The notes under the pieces: model-generated | Seen by the model: the letters and a program-made list of their open reading frames with translations, nothing else | Database searches by the model: none | Told to the model about the DNA's origin: nothing | Shown: in pieces, positions 10,434 to 21,777 of the stretch | Numbering within the stretch: position 1 is the first letter of the stretch | Layout of the letters: every line of letters starts with the position of its first letter | Program-made: the position numbers and the translations under genes | Source: Rattus norvegicus | Taxonomy: Eukaryota; Chordata; Mammalia; Rodentia; Muridae | Length of the DNA: 64,000 nucleotides | Assembly (NCBI RefSeq): GCF_036323735.1 | Contig: NC_086040.1 | Coordinates: 56,583,891-56,647,890 of the forward strand | Direction: 5' to 3'

Positions 10434-10622
10434 ATCTCCAAAGTCAACTTCCTACAAGCCTTTCCAGCCTGGAACGGACAGAATTCACCAAGGAATGTTT
10501 GATTCAGACTGAGAAAACCATGTTTTGTCAATCTTGAAAAGTCTGCTTTTTACTCTCTAGAACCACTTAAAACTAATCTTATCCGCCAAGTAACACCTTT
10601 CACTTTGCAAATCACTAGCTGT
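10428..10622 (+). repeat. Monomer m9 (reference copy)
   Basis: 195 bp. Diagnostic: T-run then ATCTCCAAAG, CCAGCCTGGAACGGAC, GACTGAGAAAACC, CAATCTTG and CTAATCTTATCCGCC. In 14-mers and 12-mers only its 5' half survives, fused to mZ. Confidence 0.9.
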
Positions 10623-10818
10623 GTGTTTTTCTTCAAAGTCAAGTTCCTACAAGCTTTTCCCGCTTGGAAGGAACAGAATGCGCCTGAGAATGTGTGATTC
10701 GGACAGGGAAACACAATTCTTTTCTATATAGAAATGTATGCTTTTTACCTTCTAGGACCATTTAAAACAAAGGTTATTGGCCAAATAACCGCAATTCACT
10801 TTGTAAAACAGTAACTGT
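10623..10818 (+). repeat. Monomer mX (reference copy)
   Basis: 196 bp. Diagnostic: GTTTTTCTTC, CCCGCTTGGAAGGAAC (one-mismatch box at 10658-10674), GATTCGGACAGGG and TAGGACCATTTAAAAC. Only in 17-mers and nested 10-mers; its middle is the closest relative of m1. Confidence 0.9.
10658..10674 (-). other. Near-miss CENP-B box in mX
   Basis: TCCCGCTTGGAAGGAAC on the plus strand. Eight of nine core positions fit; the C of CGAA is G. Confidence 0.6.
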
Positions 10819-11011
10819 GTGTCTATCTTCAAAGTCAACTTCCAGCAAGCTTTTCCTGCTTGGATGAACAGTATTCGCCCAAGAATGAGAGATTCAGACC
10901 GGGAAAACCATGCTTTGTCTATACTGCAAAGTCTGGTTTTTACCGTCTAGCACCACTGAAAACTAAGTGTATTGGCCAAGCAAAGCAATTCACTTTCCTA
11001 ACACCAGCTGT
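10819..11011 (+). repeat. Monomer mY (reference copy)
   Basis: 193 bp. Diagnostic: GTGTCTATC, TTGGATGAACAG, CGCCCAAGAATG, GACCGGGAAAACC and AAGTGTATTGGCCAAGC. The box position is destroyed (TTGGATGAAC). Here CTTCCAGCAAGC replaces the CTTCCTGCAAGC of other copies. Confidence 0.9.
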
Positions 11012-11205
11012 GTGTTTATCTTCAAAGTCAAGTTCCTACAAGCATTTCTCACTTGGATTGGACAAGATTCCCCAAAGAATGAGATTCAGACTGGGAAAAC
11101 AATGTTTTGTCTATATTGAATAGTCTGCTTTTACCCACTAGAACCACTTAAAACTAAGAATATTCTCCTGGTAAGAACAATTCCCTTTGCAAAAACACTT
11201 GCTGT
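11012..11205 (+). repeat. Monomer mZ (reference copy)
   Basis: 194 bp. Diagnostic: TCTCACTTGGATTGGAC, AGAATGAGATTCAG, GGGAAAACAATG and AAGAATATTCTCCTGG. Its 3' half is the right part of the m9/Z hybrid. Confidence 0.9.
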
Positions 11206-11401
11206 GTGTTTGTCTTCAAAGACAACTTTCTACAAGATTTTCCTGCTTGGAACACACAGAATTTGCCAAAGAGTGAGAGATTGAGACTGGGAAAAGCTTT
11301 TTTAGAATATATAGATAAGTATGCTTTTTACCAACTAGAACTACTTAAAACAGAGCTTAATCCCAAAGTAAGAACAATTCACTTTGTAAAACACTAGCTG
11401 T
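11206..11401 (+). repeat. Monomer m10 (reference copy)
   Basis: 196 bp. Diagnostic: GTGTTTGTCTTC, GGAACACACAG, GAGTGAGAGATTGAG, TTTTTTAGAATAT and AAAACAGAGCTTAATCCC. 3' half related to m8. Confidence 0.9.
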
Positions 11402-11596
11402 GTGTTTATCTTCAAAGTTCACTTCCTCCAAACTTTTCCCGATTGGAACGAACACGATTCTTCTAAGTATGTAGACTGAGACTGGGAAACACACGTTTTG
11501 TGTATATATAAAAGTCTGCTTTTTTCTCCTTTGAACCACTGAAAACTAAGCTTATTTTCCAAGTAACAGCACTTTACTTTGCAAAACACTACCTGT
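11402..11596 (+). repeat. Monomer m11 (reference copy), CENP-B-box monomer
   Basis: 195 bp. Diagnostic: AAAGTTCACTTCCTCC, CCCGATTGGAACGAAC, AAACACACGTTTTG, GTATATATAAAAG and CCACTGAAAACTAAG. It is the only monomer type with all nine core positions of the CENP-B box, and the only one with a TATATATAAAAG element. Present in every HOR except the two 5-mers. Confidence 0.92.
11437..11453 (-). other. CENP-B box core match, unit 5 m11
   Basis: Same 17 bases. Follows the widest gap between boxes in the window. Confidence 0.75.
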
Positions 11597-11790
11597 GTGT
11601 TTATCTTGAAAGTCAACTTCCTACAAGCTTTACACCCATGGAAAGGACAGAATTGGCCAAAGAATGAGAGATTCAGACTGGGAAAAACATGTTTGTCTAT
11701 ATTGAAAAGTCTTATTTTTGCCTCAAGAACCACTTAAAAGTAAGCTTCTTCGCCTAGTAACAGCAATTCACTTTGCAAAACACTAGCTGT
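11597..11790 (+). repeat. Monomer m12 (reference copy)
   Basis: 194 bp. Diagnostic: ATCTTGAAAGTC, ACACCCATGGAAAGGAC, GGGAAAAACATG and AAGCTTCTTCGCC. Close to m3; carries m3-like patches in units 2, 3 and 8. Confidence 0.9.
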
Positions 11791-11986
11791 GTGTTTATCT
11801 TTAAAGTCAACTTCCTACAAGCTTTTCCCTCTTGGAATGAAGAGAATTCAACAAAGAATGAAAGACTGAGACTGGGAAAAGCTTTTTCAGTCTATATAAA
11901 TAAGTGTGCTTTTTACCGTCTAGAACCACTTAAAACTAAGCTTACTGGTCAAGTAACAGCAATTCACTTTGCAAAACAGTAGCTGC
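11791..11986 (+). repeat. Monomer m13 (reference copy)
   Basis: 196 bp. Diagnostic: GGAATGAAGAG, GAAAGACTGAGACTGGG, TATATAAATAAGTGTGC and CAAAACAGTAG. Close to m2 and m4. It begins either ATCTTTAAAG, as here, or ATCTTGAAAG with CAAGG. Confidence 0.9.
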
Positions 11987-12181
11987 GTGTTTATCTTCAA
12001 AGTCAACTTCCTACAAGCTTTTCCTGCTGGAAGGAACAGAATTCTCCAAAGATTGTTGGATTCAGACTGGGAAATCCATGTTTTGTCTATATTGAAAAGT
12101 GTGCTTTTTTCCCTCTAGAACCACTTAGAGCTAAGCTTATTCGCCAAGTAACAGCGATTCACTTTGCAAATCATTAGCTTT
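11987..12181 (+). repeat. Monomer m14 (reference copy)
   Basis: 195 bp. Diagnostic: CCTGCTGGAAGG, CCAAAGATTGTTGG, GGGAAATCCATG, CACTTAGAGC and the end CAAATCATTAGCTTT. Related to m7; its boundary with m1 resembles that of m7 with m8. Confidence 0.9.
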
Positions 12182-15100
12182 GTGTTCAGCTTCAAAGTCA
12201 AGTTCCTACAAGCTTTTTCCGCATGGAATGAACAGAACTCGACTGAGAATGTGTGATTCAGACAGGGAAACGCACTTTTTTCTATATAGAGAGGTATGCT
12301 TATCACCTTCTAGGACCATTTAAAACAAAGCTTAATCACCAGGTAAGAACAATTCACTTGTAAAATGAAAAAAAAAGGCTGTTTTTTTATCTTCAAAGTC
12401 AACTTCCTACAAGCTTTTCCCTCTTGGAATGAACAGAATTCGCCAAAGAATGAGAGACTAAGACTGGGAAAAGCTTTTTCAGTCTATATAAATAAGTCTG
12501 CTTTTTTACAGTCTAGAACCACTTAAAACTAAGATTATTGGTCAAGTAACAGCAATTCACTTTTCAAAACACTAGCTGTGTGTTTATCTTCAAAGTCAAC
12601 TTCCTACAAGCTTTACCCCCTTGGAAAGAACAGAATTTGCCAAAGAATGAGAGATTCAGACTGGGAAACCCACGTTTGTCTATATTCAAAAGTCTGCTTT
12701 TTAGCCTCAAGAACAACTTAAAAGTAAGCTTATTCGCCTAGTAACAGAAATTCACTTTTCAAAACACTAGCTGTGTGTTTATCTTCAAAGTCAACTTCCT
12801 ACAAGCTTTTCCCTTTTGGAACGAACAGAATTCACCAAAGAATGGGAGACTGAGACTGGGAAAAGCTTTTTCAGTCTATATGAATAAGTCTGCTTTTTAC
12901 CATGTAGAACCAGTTAAAACTAAGCTTATTGGCCAAGTAACAGCAATTCATTTTGCAAAACACTAGCTGTGTGTTTATTTCAAAGTCAACATCTTCTAAG
13001 CTCTTCCCCCTTGGAGAGAACAGAATTCACCTAAATATGTCTGATTCAGACTGGAAAATGCAAGTATTGTCTACATTGAAAGTCTGCTTTTTACTGTCTA
13101 GGACCACTTAAAACTAAGCCTATTGGCCAAGTAAGAGCAATTCACATTGCAGATCCTTAGCTCTGTGTTTATCTTCAAAGTGAACTTCCTACAAGCTTTT
13201 GCCGCTTGGAACGAACAGAATTCGCCAAAGAATGTTGGATTCAGACTGGGAAACCCATGTTTGGTCCACATAGAAAAGTCTGCTTTTTACTGTCTAGAAC
13301 CACTTAAAACTAAGCTTATTGGCCAAGTAACAGCAATTCACTTTGCAAAACCCTAGCTGCGTGTTTATTTTCAATGTCAACTTCCTACAAGCTTTTCATA
13401 CTGGCACCAACAGAATTCTGCAAAGAATGTTGGATTCCGACTGGGAAACCCATGTATTGTCTACATTGAAAGTGTGCTTCTTACCCCATAGAACCCCTTA
13501 AAACTAAGCTTTTTCACCAAGTAACAGCCATTCACTCTGCAAATCACCAGCTTTGTGTTCAGCTTCAAACTCAAGTTCCTACAAGCTTTTCCCAATTGGA
13601 AGGAACAGAATTAGCCAAAGAATGAGATATTGAGACTGGGAAAAGGATTTTTCGTCTATATAGAAAAGTATGCTTTTTACCATATAGAACTACTTAAAAC
13701 AAAGCTTAATCACCAAGTAAGAACAATTCACTTTGTAAAAGGAAAAAAGGGGCTTTTTTTTTATCTCCAAAGTCAACTTCCTACAAGCCTTTCCAGCCTG
13801 GAACGGACAGAATTCACCAAGGAATGTTTGATTCAGACTGAGAAATCCATGTTTTGCAATCTTAAAAAGTTTGCTTTTTACTTCATAGAACCACTTAAAA
13901 CTAATCTTATCCGCCAAGTAACACCTTTCACTTTGCAAATCACTAGCTGTGTGTTTTTCTTCAAAGTCAAGTTCCTACAAGCTTTTCCCGCTTGGAAGGA
14001 ACAGAATGCGCCTGAGAATGTGTGATTCGGACAGGGAAACACAATTCTTTTCTATATAGAAATGTATGCTTTTTACCTTCTAGGACCATTTAAAACACAG
14101 GTTATTGGCCAAATAACCGCAATTCACTTTGTAAAACAGTAACTGTGTGTCTATCTTCAAAGTCAACTTCCTGCAAGCTTTTCCTGCTTGGATGAACAGT
14201 ATTCGCCCAAGAATGAGAGATTCAGACCGGGAAAACCATGCTTTGTCTATACTGCAAAGTCTGGTTTTTACCGTCTAGCACCACTGAAAACTAAGGGTAT
14301 TGGCCAAGCAAAGCAATTCACTTTCCTAACACCAGCTGTGTGTTTATCTTCAAAGTCAAGTTCCTACAAGCATTTCTCACTTTGATTGGACAAAATTCCC
14401 CAAAGAATGAGATTCAGACTGGGAAAACAATGTTTTGTCTATATTGAATAGTCTGCTTTTACCCACTAGAACCACTTAAAACTAAGAATATTCTCCTGGT
14501 AAGAACAAATCCCTTTGCAAAAACACTTGCTGTGTGTTTGTCTTCAAAGTCAACTTTCTACAAGATTTTCCTGCTTGGAACACACAGAATTTGCCAAAGA
14601 GTGAGAGATTGAGACTGGGAAAAGATTTTTAGAATATATAGATAAGTATGCTTTTTACCAACTAGAACTACTTAAAACAGAGCTTAATCCCAAAGTAAGA
14701 ACAATTCACTTTGTAAAACACTAGCTGTGTGTTTATCTTCAAAGTTCACTTCCTCCAAACTTTTCCCGATTGGAACGAACACGATTCCTCTAAGAATGTG
14801 TGATTGAGACTGGGAAACACACGTTTTGTGTTTATATAAAAGTCTGCTTTTTTCTCCTTTGAACCACTGAAAACTAAGCTTATTTTCCAAGTAACAGCAC
14901 TTTACTTTGCAAAACACTACCTGTGTGTTTATCTTGAAAGTCAACTTCCTACAAGCTTTACACCCATGGAAAGGACAGAATTGGCCAAAGAATGAGAGAT
15001 TCAGACTGGGAAAAACATGTTTGTCTACATTGAAAAGTCTGCTTTTTGCCTCAAGAACCATTAAAAGTAAGCTTCTTCGCCTAGTAACAGCAATTCACTT

Positions 15101-15508
15101 TGCAAAACACTAGCTGTGTGTTTATCTTTAAAGTCAACTTCCTACAAGCTTTTCCCTCTTGGAATGAAGAGAATTCGCCAAAGAATGAAAGACTGAGACT
15201 GGGAAAAGCTTTTTCAGTCTATATAAATAAGTGTGCTTTTTACCGTCTAGAACCACTTAAAACTAAGCTTATTGGTCAAGTAACAGCAATTCACTTTGCA
15301 AAACAGTAGCTGTGTGTTTATCTTCAAAGTCAACTTCCTACAAGCTTTTCCTGCTGGAAGGAACAGAATTCTCCAAAGATTGTTGGATTCAGACTGGGAA
15401 ATCCATGTTTTGTCTATATTGAAAAGTGTGCTTTTTTCCCTCTAGAACCACTTAGAGCTAAGCTTATTCGCCAAGTAACAGCGATTCACTTTGCAAATCA
15501 TTAGCTTT
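12182..15508 (+). repeat. HOR unit 6, 17-mer
   Basis: Complete 17-mer, 3,327 bp. It shares private variants with unit 9: CTAAATATGTC in m5, CCCACGTTTG in m3, and GGGTATTGG in mY. Two bases missing in m9 (TTTTGCAATC near 13856, against TTTTGTCAATC elsewhere) lengthen one chance reading frame. Confidence 0.93.
14764..14780 (-). other. CENP-B box core match, unit 6 m11
   Basis: Same 17 bases, 3,327 bp after the previous site. Confidence 0.75.
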
Positions 15509-17511
15509 GTGTTCAGCTTCAAAGTCAAGTTCCTACAAGCTTTTTCCGCATGGAATGAACAGAACTCGACTGAGAATGTGTGATTCAGACAGGGAAATGC
15601 ACTTTTTTCTATATAGAGAGGTATGCTTATCACCTTCTAGGACCATTTAAAACAAAGCTTAATCACCAGGAAAGAACAATTCACTTGTAAAATGAAAAAA
15701 AAAGGCTGTTTTTTTATTTTCAAAGTCAACTTCCTACAAGCTTTTCCCTCTTGGAATGAACAGAATTCGCCAAAGAATGAGAGACTAAGACTGGGAAAAG
15801 CTTTTTCAGTCTATATAAATAAGTCTGCTTTTTTACAGTCTAGAACCACTTAAAACTAAGATTATTGGTCAAGTAACAGCAATTCACTTTTCAAAACACT
15901 AGCTGTGTGTTTATCTTCAAAGTCAACTTCCTACAAGCTTTACCCCCTTGGAAAGAACAGAATTCGCCAAAGAATGAGAGATTCAGACTGGGAAACCCAT
16001 GTTTGTCTATATTCAAAAGTCTGCTTTTTAGCCTCAAGAACAACTTAAAAGTAAGCTTATTCGCCTAGTAACAGAAATTCACTTTTCAAAACACTAGCTG
16101 TGTGTTTATCTTCAAAGTCAACTTCCTACAAGCTTTTCCCTTTTGGAACGAACAGAATTCACCAAAGAATGGGAGACTGAGACTGGGAAAAGCTTTTTCA
16201 GTCTATATGAATAAGTCTGCTTTTTACCATGTAGAACCAGTTAAAACTAAGCTTATTGGCCAAGTAACAGCAATTCATTTTGCAAAACACTAGCTGTGTG
16301 TTTATTTCAAAGTCAACATCTTCTAGCTCTTCCCCCTTGGAGAGTACAGAATTCACCTAAGAATGTCTGATTCAGACTGGGATATGCAAGTATTGTCTAC
16401 ATTGAAAGTCTGCTTTTGACTGTCTAGGACCACTTAAAACTAAGCCTATTGGCCAAGTAAGAGCAATTCACTTTGCAGATCATTAGCTCTGTGTTTATCT
16501 TCAAAGTGAACTTCCTACAAGCTTTTGCCGCTTGGAACGAACAGAATTCGCCAAACAATGTTGGATTCAGACTGGGAAACCCATGTTTGGTCCACATAGA
16601 AAAGTCTGCTTTTTACTGTCTAGAACCACTTAAAACTAAGCTTATTGACCAAGTAACAGCAATTCACTTTGCAAAACCCTAGCTGTGTGTTTATTTTCAA
16701 TGTCAACTTCCTACAAGCATTTCATACTGGAAACAACAGAATTCTGCAAAGAATGTTCGATTCCGACTGGGAAACCCATGTTTTGTCTACATTGAAAAGT
16801 GTGCTTCTTACCCCATAGAACCACTTAAAACTAAGCTTTTTCACCTAGTAACAGCCATTCACTCTGCAAATCACCAGCTTTGTGTTCAGCTTCAAACTCA
16901 AGTTCCTACAAGCTTTTCCCAATTGGAAGGAACAGAATTAGCCAAAGAATGAGATATTGAGACTGGGAAAAGGATTTTTCGTCTATATAGAAAAGTATGC
17001 TTTTTACCATATAGAACTACTTAAAACTAAGCTTAATCACCAAGTAAGAACGATTCACTTTGTAAAAGGAAAAAAGGGGCTTTTTTTTTTATCTCCAAAG
17101 TCAACTTCCTACAAGCCTTTCCAGCCTGGAACGGACAGAATTCACCAAGGAATGTTTGATTCAGACTGAGAAAACCATGTTTTGTCTATATTGAAAAGTC
17201 TGCTTTTACCCACTAGAACCACTTAAAACTAAGAATATTCTCCTGGTAAGAACAATTCCCTTTGCAAAAACACTTGCTGTGTGTTTGTCTTCAAAGTCAA
17301 CTTTCTACAAGATTTTCCTGCTTGGAACACACAGAATTTGCCAAAGAGTGAGAGATTGAGACTGGGAAAAGCTTTTTTAGAATATATAGATAAGTATGCT
17401 TTTTACCAACTAGAACTACTTAAAACAGAGCTTAATCCCAAAGTAAGAACAATTCACTTTGTAAAACACTAGCTGTGTGTTTATCTTCAAAGTTCACTTC
17501 CTCCAAACTTT

Positions 17512-17528
17512 TCCCGATTGAAACGAAC
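17512..17528 (-). other. CENP-B box core match, unit 7 front m11
   Basis: TCCCGATTGAAACGAAC: one change, at an unconstrained position, leaves the core intact. Confidence 0.75.
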
Positions 17529-17865
17529 ACCATTATTCTAAGAATGTGTGATTGAGACTGGGAAACACACGTTTTGTGTATATATAAAAGTCTGCTTTTT
17601 TCTCCTTTGAACCACTGAAAACTAAGCTTATTTTCCAAGTAACAGCACTTTACTTTGCAAAACACTACCTGTGTGTTTATCTTGAAAGTCAACTTCCAAC
17701 AAGCTTTACACCCATGGAAAGGACAGAATTGGCCAAAGAATGAGAGATTCAGACTGGGAAGAACATGTTGTCTATATTGAAAAGTCTGCTTTTTGCCTCA
17801 AGAACCACTTAAAAGTAAGCTTCTTCGCCTAGTCACAGCAATTCACTTTGCAAAACACTAGCTGT

Positions 17866-18061
17866 GTGTTTATCTTGAAAGTCAACTTCCTACAAGGTTT
17901 TCCCTCTTGGAATGAAGAGAATTTGCCAAAGAATGAAAGACTGAGACTGGGAAAAGCTTTTTCAGTCTATATGAATAAGTCTGCTTTTTACCATCTAGAA
18001 CCACTTAAAACTAAGATTATTGGCCTAGTAACAGCAATTCAATTTGCAAAACCCTATCTGT
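17866..18061 (+). repeat. Mosaic monomer H heading the nested 10-mers
   Basis: From 5' to 3' it reads as m13 (TTGAAAGTC, CAAGG, GGAATGAAGAG), then m4 (ATGAATAAGTCTGC, ACCATCTAG), an m2-like piece (AAGATTATTGG), then m6 (CAAAACCC), and it is followed by m7. This links the end of m12 to m7 and founded the 10-mer. Other copies start at 19822, 21778, 54342, 56298, 58254 and 60210. Confidence 0.88.
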
Positions 18062-19467
18062 GTGTTTATTTTCAATGTCAACTTCCTACAAGCTTTTCAT
18101 ACTGGAACCAACAGAATTCTGCAAAGAATGTTCGATTCTGACTGGGAAACCATGTTTTGTCTACATTGAAATGTGTGCTTCTTACCCCATAGAACCACCT
18201 AAAACTAAGATTTTTCACCAAGTAACAGCCATTCACTCTGCAAATCACCAGTTTTGTGTTCAGCTTCAAACTCAAGTTCCTACAAGCTTTTCCCAATTGG
18301 AAGGAACAGAATTAGCCAAAGAATGAGATATTGAGACTGGGAAAAGAATTTTTCGTCTATATAGAAAAGTATGCTTTTTACCATATAGAACTACTTAAAA
18401 CTAAGCTTAATCACCAAGTAAGAACAATTCACTTTGTAAAAGGAAAAAAGGGGCTTTTTTTTTTATCTCCAAAGTCAACTTCCTACAAGCCTTTCCAGCC
18501 TGGAACGGACAGAATTCACCAAGGAATGTTTGATTCAGACTGAGAAAACCATGTTTTGTCAATCTTGAAAAGTCTGCTTTTTACTCTCTAGAACCACTTA
18601 AAACTAATCTTATCCGCCAAGTAACACCTTTCACTTTGCAAAACACTAGCTGTGTGTTTTTCTTCAAAGTCAATTTCCTACAAGCTTTTCCCGCTTGGAA
18701 GGAACAGAATGTGCCTGAGAATGTGTGATTCGGACAGGGAAACACACTTCTTTTCTATATAGAAATGTATGCTTTTTACCTTCTAGGACCATTTAAAACA
18801 AAGGTTATTGGCCAAATAACCGCAATTCACTTTGTAAAACAGTAACTGTGTGTCTATCTTCAAAGTCAACTTCCTGCAAGCTTTTCCTGCTTGGATGAAC
18901 AGTATTCGCCCAAGAATGAGAGATTCAGACCGGGAAAACCATGCTTTGTCTATACTGAAAAGTCTGGTTTTTACCGTCTAGCACCACTGAAAACTAAGTG
19001 TATTGGCCAAGCAAAGCAATTCACTTTCCTAACACCAGCTGTGTGTTTATCTTCAAAGTCAAGTTCCTACAAGCTTTTCTCACTTGGATTGGACAAAATT
19101 CCCCAAAGAATGAGATTCAGACTGGGAAAACAATGTTTTGTCTATATTGAAAAGTCTGCTTTTACCCACTAGAACCACTTAAAACTAAGAATATTCTCCT
19201 GGTAAGGACAATTCCCTTTGCAAAAACACTTGCTGTGTGTTTGTCTTCAAAGTAAACTTTCTACAAGTTTTTCCTGCTTGGAACACACAGAATTTGCCAA
19301 AGAGTGAGAGATTGAGACTGGGAAAAGCTTTTTTAGAATATGTAGATAAGTATGCTTTTTACCAACTAGAACTACTTAAAACAGAGCTTAATCCCAAAGT
19401 AAGAACAATTCACTTTGTAAAACACTAGCTGTGTGTTTATCTTCAAAGTTCACTTCCTCCAAACTTT

Positions 19468-19484
19468 TCCCGATTGGAACGAAC
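19468..19484 (-). other. CENP-B box core match, unit 7 10-mer 1
   Basis: TCCCGATTGGAACGAAC. The three nested 10-mers space their boxes exactly 1,956 bp apart. Confidence 0.75.
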
Positions 19485-19821
19485 ACCATTCCTCTAAGAA
19501 TGTGTGATTGAGACTGGGAAACACACGTTTTGTGTATATATAAAAGTCTGCTTTTTTCTCCTTTGAACCACTGAAAACTAAGCTTATTTTCCAAGTAACA
19601 GCACTTTACTTTGCAAAACACTACCTGTGTGTTTATCTTGAAAGTCAACTTCCAACAAGCTTTACACCCATGGAAAGGACAGAATTGGCCAAAGAATGAG
19701 AGATTCAGACTGGGAAGAACATGTTGTCTATATTGAAAAGTCTGCTTTTTGCCTCAAGAACCACTTAAAAGTAAGCTTCTTCACCTAGTCACAGCAATTC
19801 ACTTTGCAAAACACTAGCTGT

Positions 19822-21777
19822 GTGTTTATCTTGAAAGTCAACTTCCTACAAGGTTTTCCCTCTTGGAATGAAGAGAATTCGCCAAAGAATGAAAGACTGA
19901 GACTGGGAAAAGCTTTTTCAGTCTATATGAATAAATCTGCTTTTTACCATCTAGAACCACTTAAAACTAAGATTATTGGCCAAGTAACAGCAATTCAATT
20001 TGCAAAACCCTATCTGTGTGTTTATTTTCAATGTCAACTTCCTACAAGCTTTTCATACTGGAACCAACAGAATTCTGCAAAGAATGTTCGATTCTGACTG
20101 GGAAACCATGTTTTGTCTACATTGAAAAGTGTGCTTCTTACCCCATAGAACCACTTAAAACTAAGCTTTTTCACCAAGTAACAGCCATTCACTCTGCAAA
20201 TCACCAGCTTTGTGTTCAGCTTCAAACTCAAGTTCCTTCAAGCTTTTCCCAATTGGAAGGAACAGAATTAGCCAAAGAATGAGATATTGAGACTGGGAAA
20301 AGGATTTTTCGTCTATATAGAAAAGTATGCTTTTTACCATATAGAACTACTTAAAACTAAGCTTAATCACCAAGTAAGAACAATTCACTTTGTAAAAGGA
20401 AAAAAGGGGCTTTTTTTTTTATCTCCAAAGTCAACTTCCTACAAGCCTTTCCAGCCTGGAACGGACAGAATTCACCAAGGAATGTTTCATTCAGACTGAG
20501 AAAACCATGTTTTGTCAATCTTGAAAAGTTTGCTTTTTACTTCATAGAACCACTTAAAACTAATCTTATCCGCCAAGTAACACCTTTCACTTTGCAAATC
20601 ACTAGCTGTGTGTTTTTCTTCAAAGTCAAGTTCCTACAAGCTTTTCCCGCTTGGAAGGAACAGAAAGCGCCTGAGAATGTGTGATTCGGACAGGGAAACA
20701 CACTTCTTTTCTATATAGAAATGTATGCTTTTTACCTTCTAGGACCATTTAAAAGAAAGGTTATTGGCCAAATAACCGCAATTCACTTTGTAAAACAGTA
20801 ACTGTGTGTCTATCTTCAAAGTCAACTTCCTGCAAGCTTTTCCTGCTTGGATGAACAGTATCCGCCCAAGAATGAGAGATTCAGACCGGGAAAACCATGC
20901 TTTGTCTATACTGAAAAGTCTGGTTTTTACCGTCTAGCACCACTGAAAACTAAGTGTATTGGCCAAGCAAAGCAATTCACTTTCCTAACACCAGCTGTGT
21001 GTTTATCTTCAAAGTCAAGTTCCTACAAGCTTTTCTCACTTGGATTGGACAAAATTCCCCAAAGAATGAGATTCAGACTGGGAAAACAATGTTTTGTCAA
21101 TATTGAAAAGTCTGCTTTTACCCACTAGAACCACTTAAAACTAAGAATATTCTCCTGGTAAGGACAATTCCCTTTGCAAAAACACTTGCTGTGTGTTTGT
21201 CTTCAAAGTAAACTTTCTACAAGTTTTTCCTGCTTGGAACACACAGAATTTGCCAAAGAGTGAGAGATTGAGACTGGGAAAAGCTTTTTTAGAATATATA
21301 GATAAGTATGCTTTTTACCAACTAGAACTACTTAAAACAGAGCTTAATCCCAAAGTAAGAACAATTCACTTTGTAAAACACTAGCTGTGTGTTTATCTTC
21401 AAAGTTCACTTCCTCCAAACTTTTCCCGATTGGAACGAACACCATTCCTCTAAGAATGTGTGATTGAGACTGGGAAACACACGTTTTGTGTATATATAAA
21501 AGTCTGCTTTTTTCTCCTTTGAACCACTGAAAACTAAGCTTATTTTCCAAGTAACAGCACTTTACTTTGCAAAACACTACCTGTGTGTTTATCTTGAAAG
21601 TCAACTTCCAACAAGCTTTACACCCATGGAAAGGACAGAATTGGCCAAAGAATGAGAGATTCTTACTGGGAAGAACATGTTGTCTATATTGAAAAGTCTG
21701 CTTTTTGCCTCAAGAACCACTTAAAAGTAAGCTTCTTCACCTAGTCACAGCAATTCACTTTGCAAAACACTAGCTGT
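19822..21777 (+). repeat. Nested 10-mer, unit 7 copy 2
   Basis: Same ten monomers, 1,956 bp. H carries AATAAATCTGC and AGAATTCGCC; mY has GTATCCGCCC and mZ TTGTCAATATTG. The mY and mZ variants recur in the third 10-mer of unit 18. Confidence 0.92.
21424..21440 (-). other. CENP-B box core match, unit 7 10-mer 2
   Basis: TCCCGATTGGAACGAAC, followed by ACCATTCC as in the other 10-mers except the last. Confidence 0.75.

Larger units (their letters stand above)
8849..12181 (+). repeat. HOR unit 5, 17-mer (reference unit)
   Basis: The full set m1-m9, X, Y, Z, m10-m14, 3,333 bp. I use it as the reference for monomer boundaries. It opens with GTATTCAGC, a variant shared with unit 14 at 39243, which also follows a 5-mer; the two 5-mer plus 17-mer pairs are evidently copies. 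Private differences include GGCCCTGTAAGAGC near 9796, where other copies read GGCCAAGTAAGAGC, and GTAGACTGAG near 11470. Confidence 0.94.
17866..19821 (+). repeat. Nested 10-mer, unit 7 copy 1
   Basis: Mosaic monomer H followed by m7, m8, m9, X, Y, Z, m10, m11, m12; 1,956 bp. Diagnostic variants are AGAATTTGCC and GGCCTAGTAAC in H, GAAATGTGTGC in m7 and GGAAAAGAATTTTTC in m8. These recur in the first 10-mer of unit 18. Confidence 0.92.

Noticed and set aside
10819..11011. A CENP-B box in mY from GATTCAGACCGGG
   Set aside because: CGGG is present but the distance from TTC is four bases too short and TTCG is absent, so the core does not fit.
13630..14025. The longest reading frame, 131 codons, in unit 6
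   Set aside because: It exists because two bases missing near 13856 join two ordinary short frames. The corresponding frames in units 9, 15 and 17 are 78 codons long.
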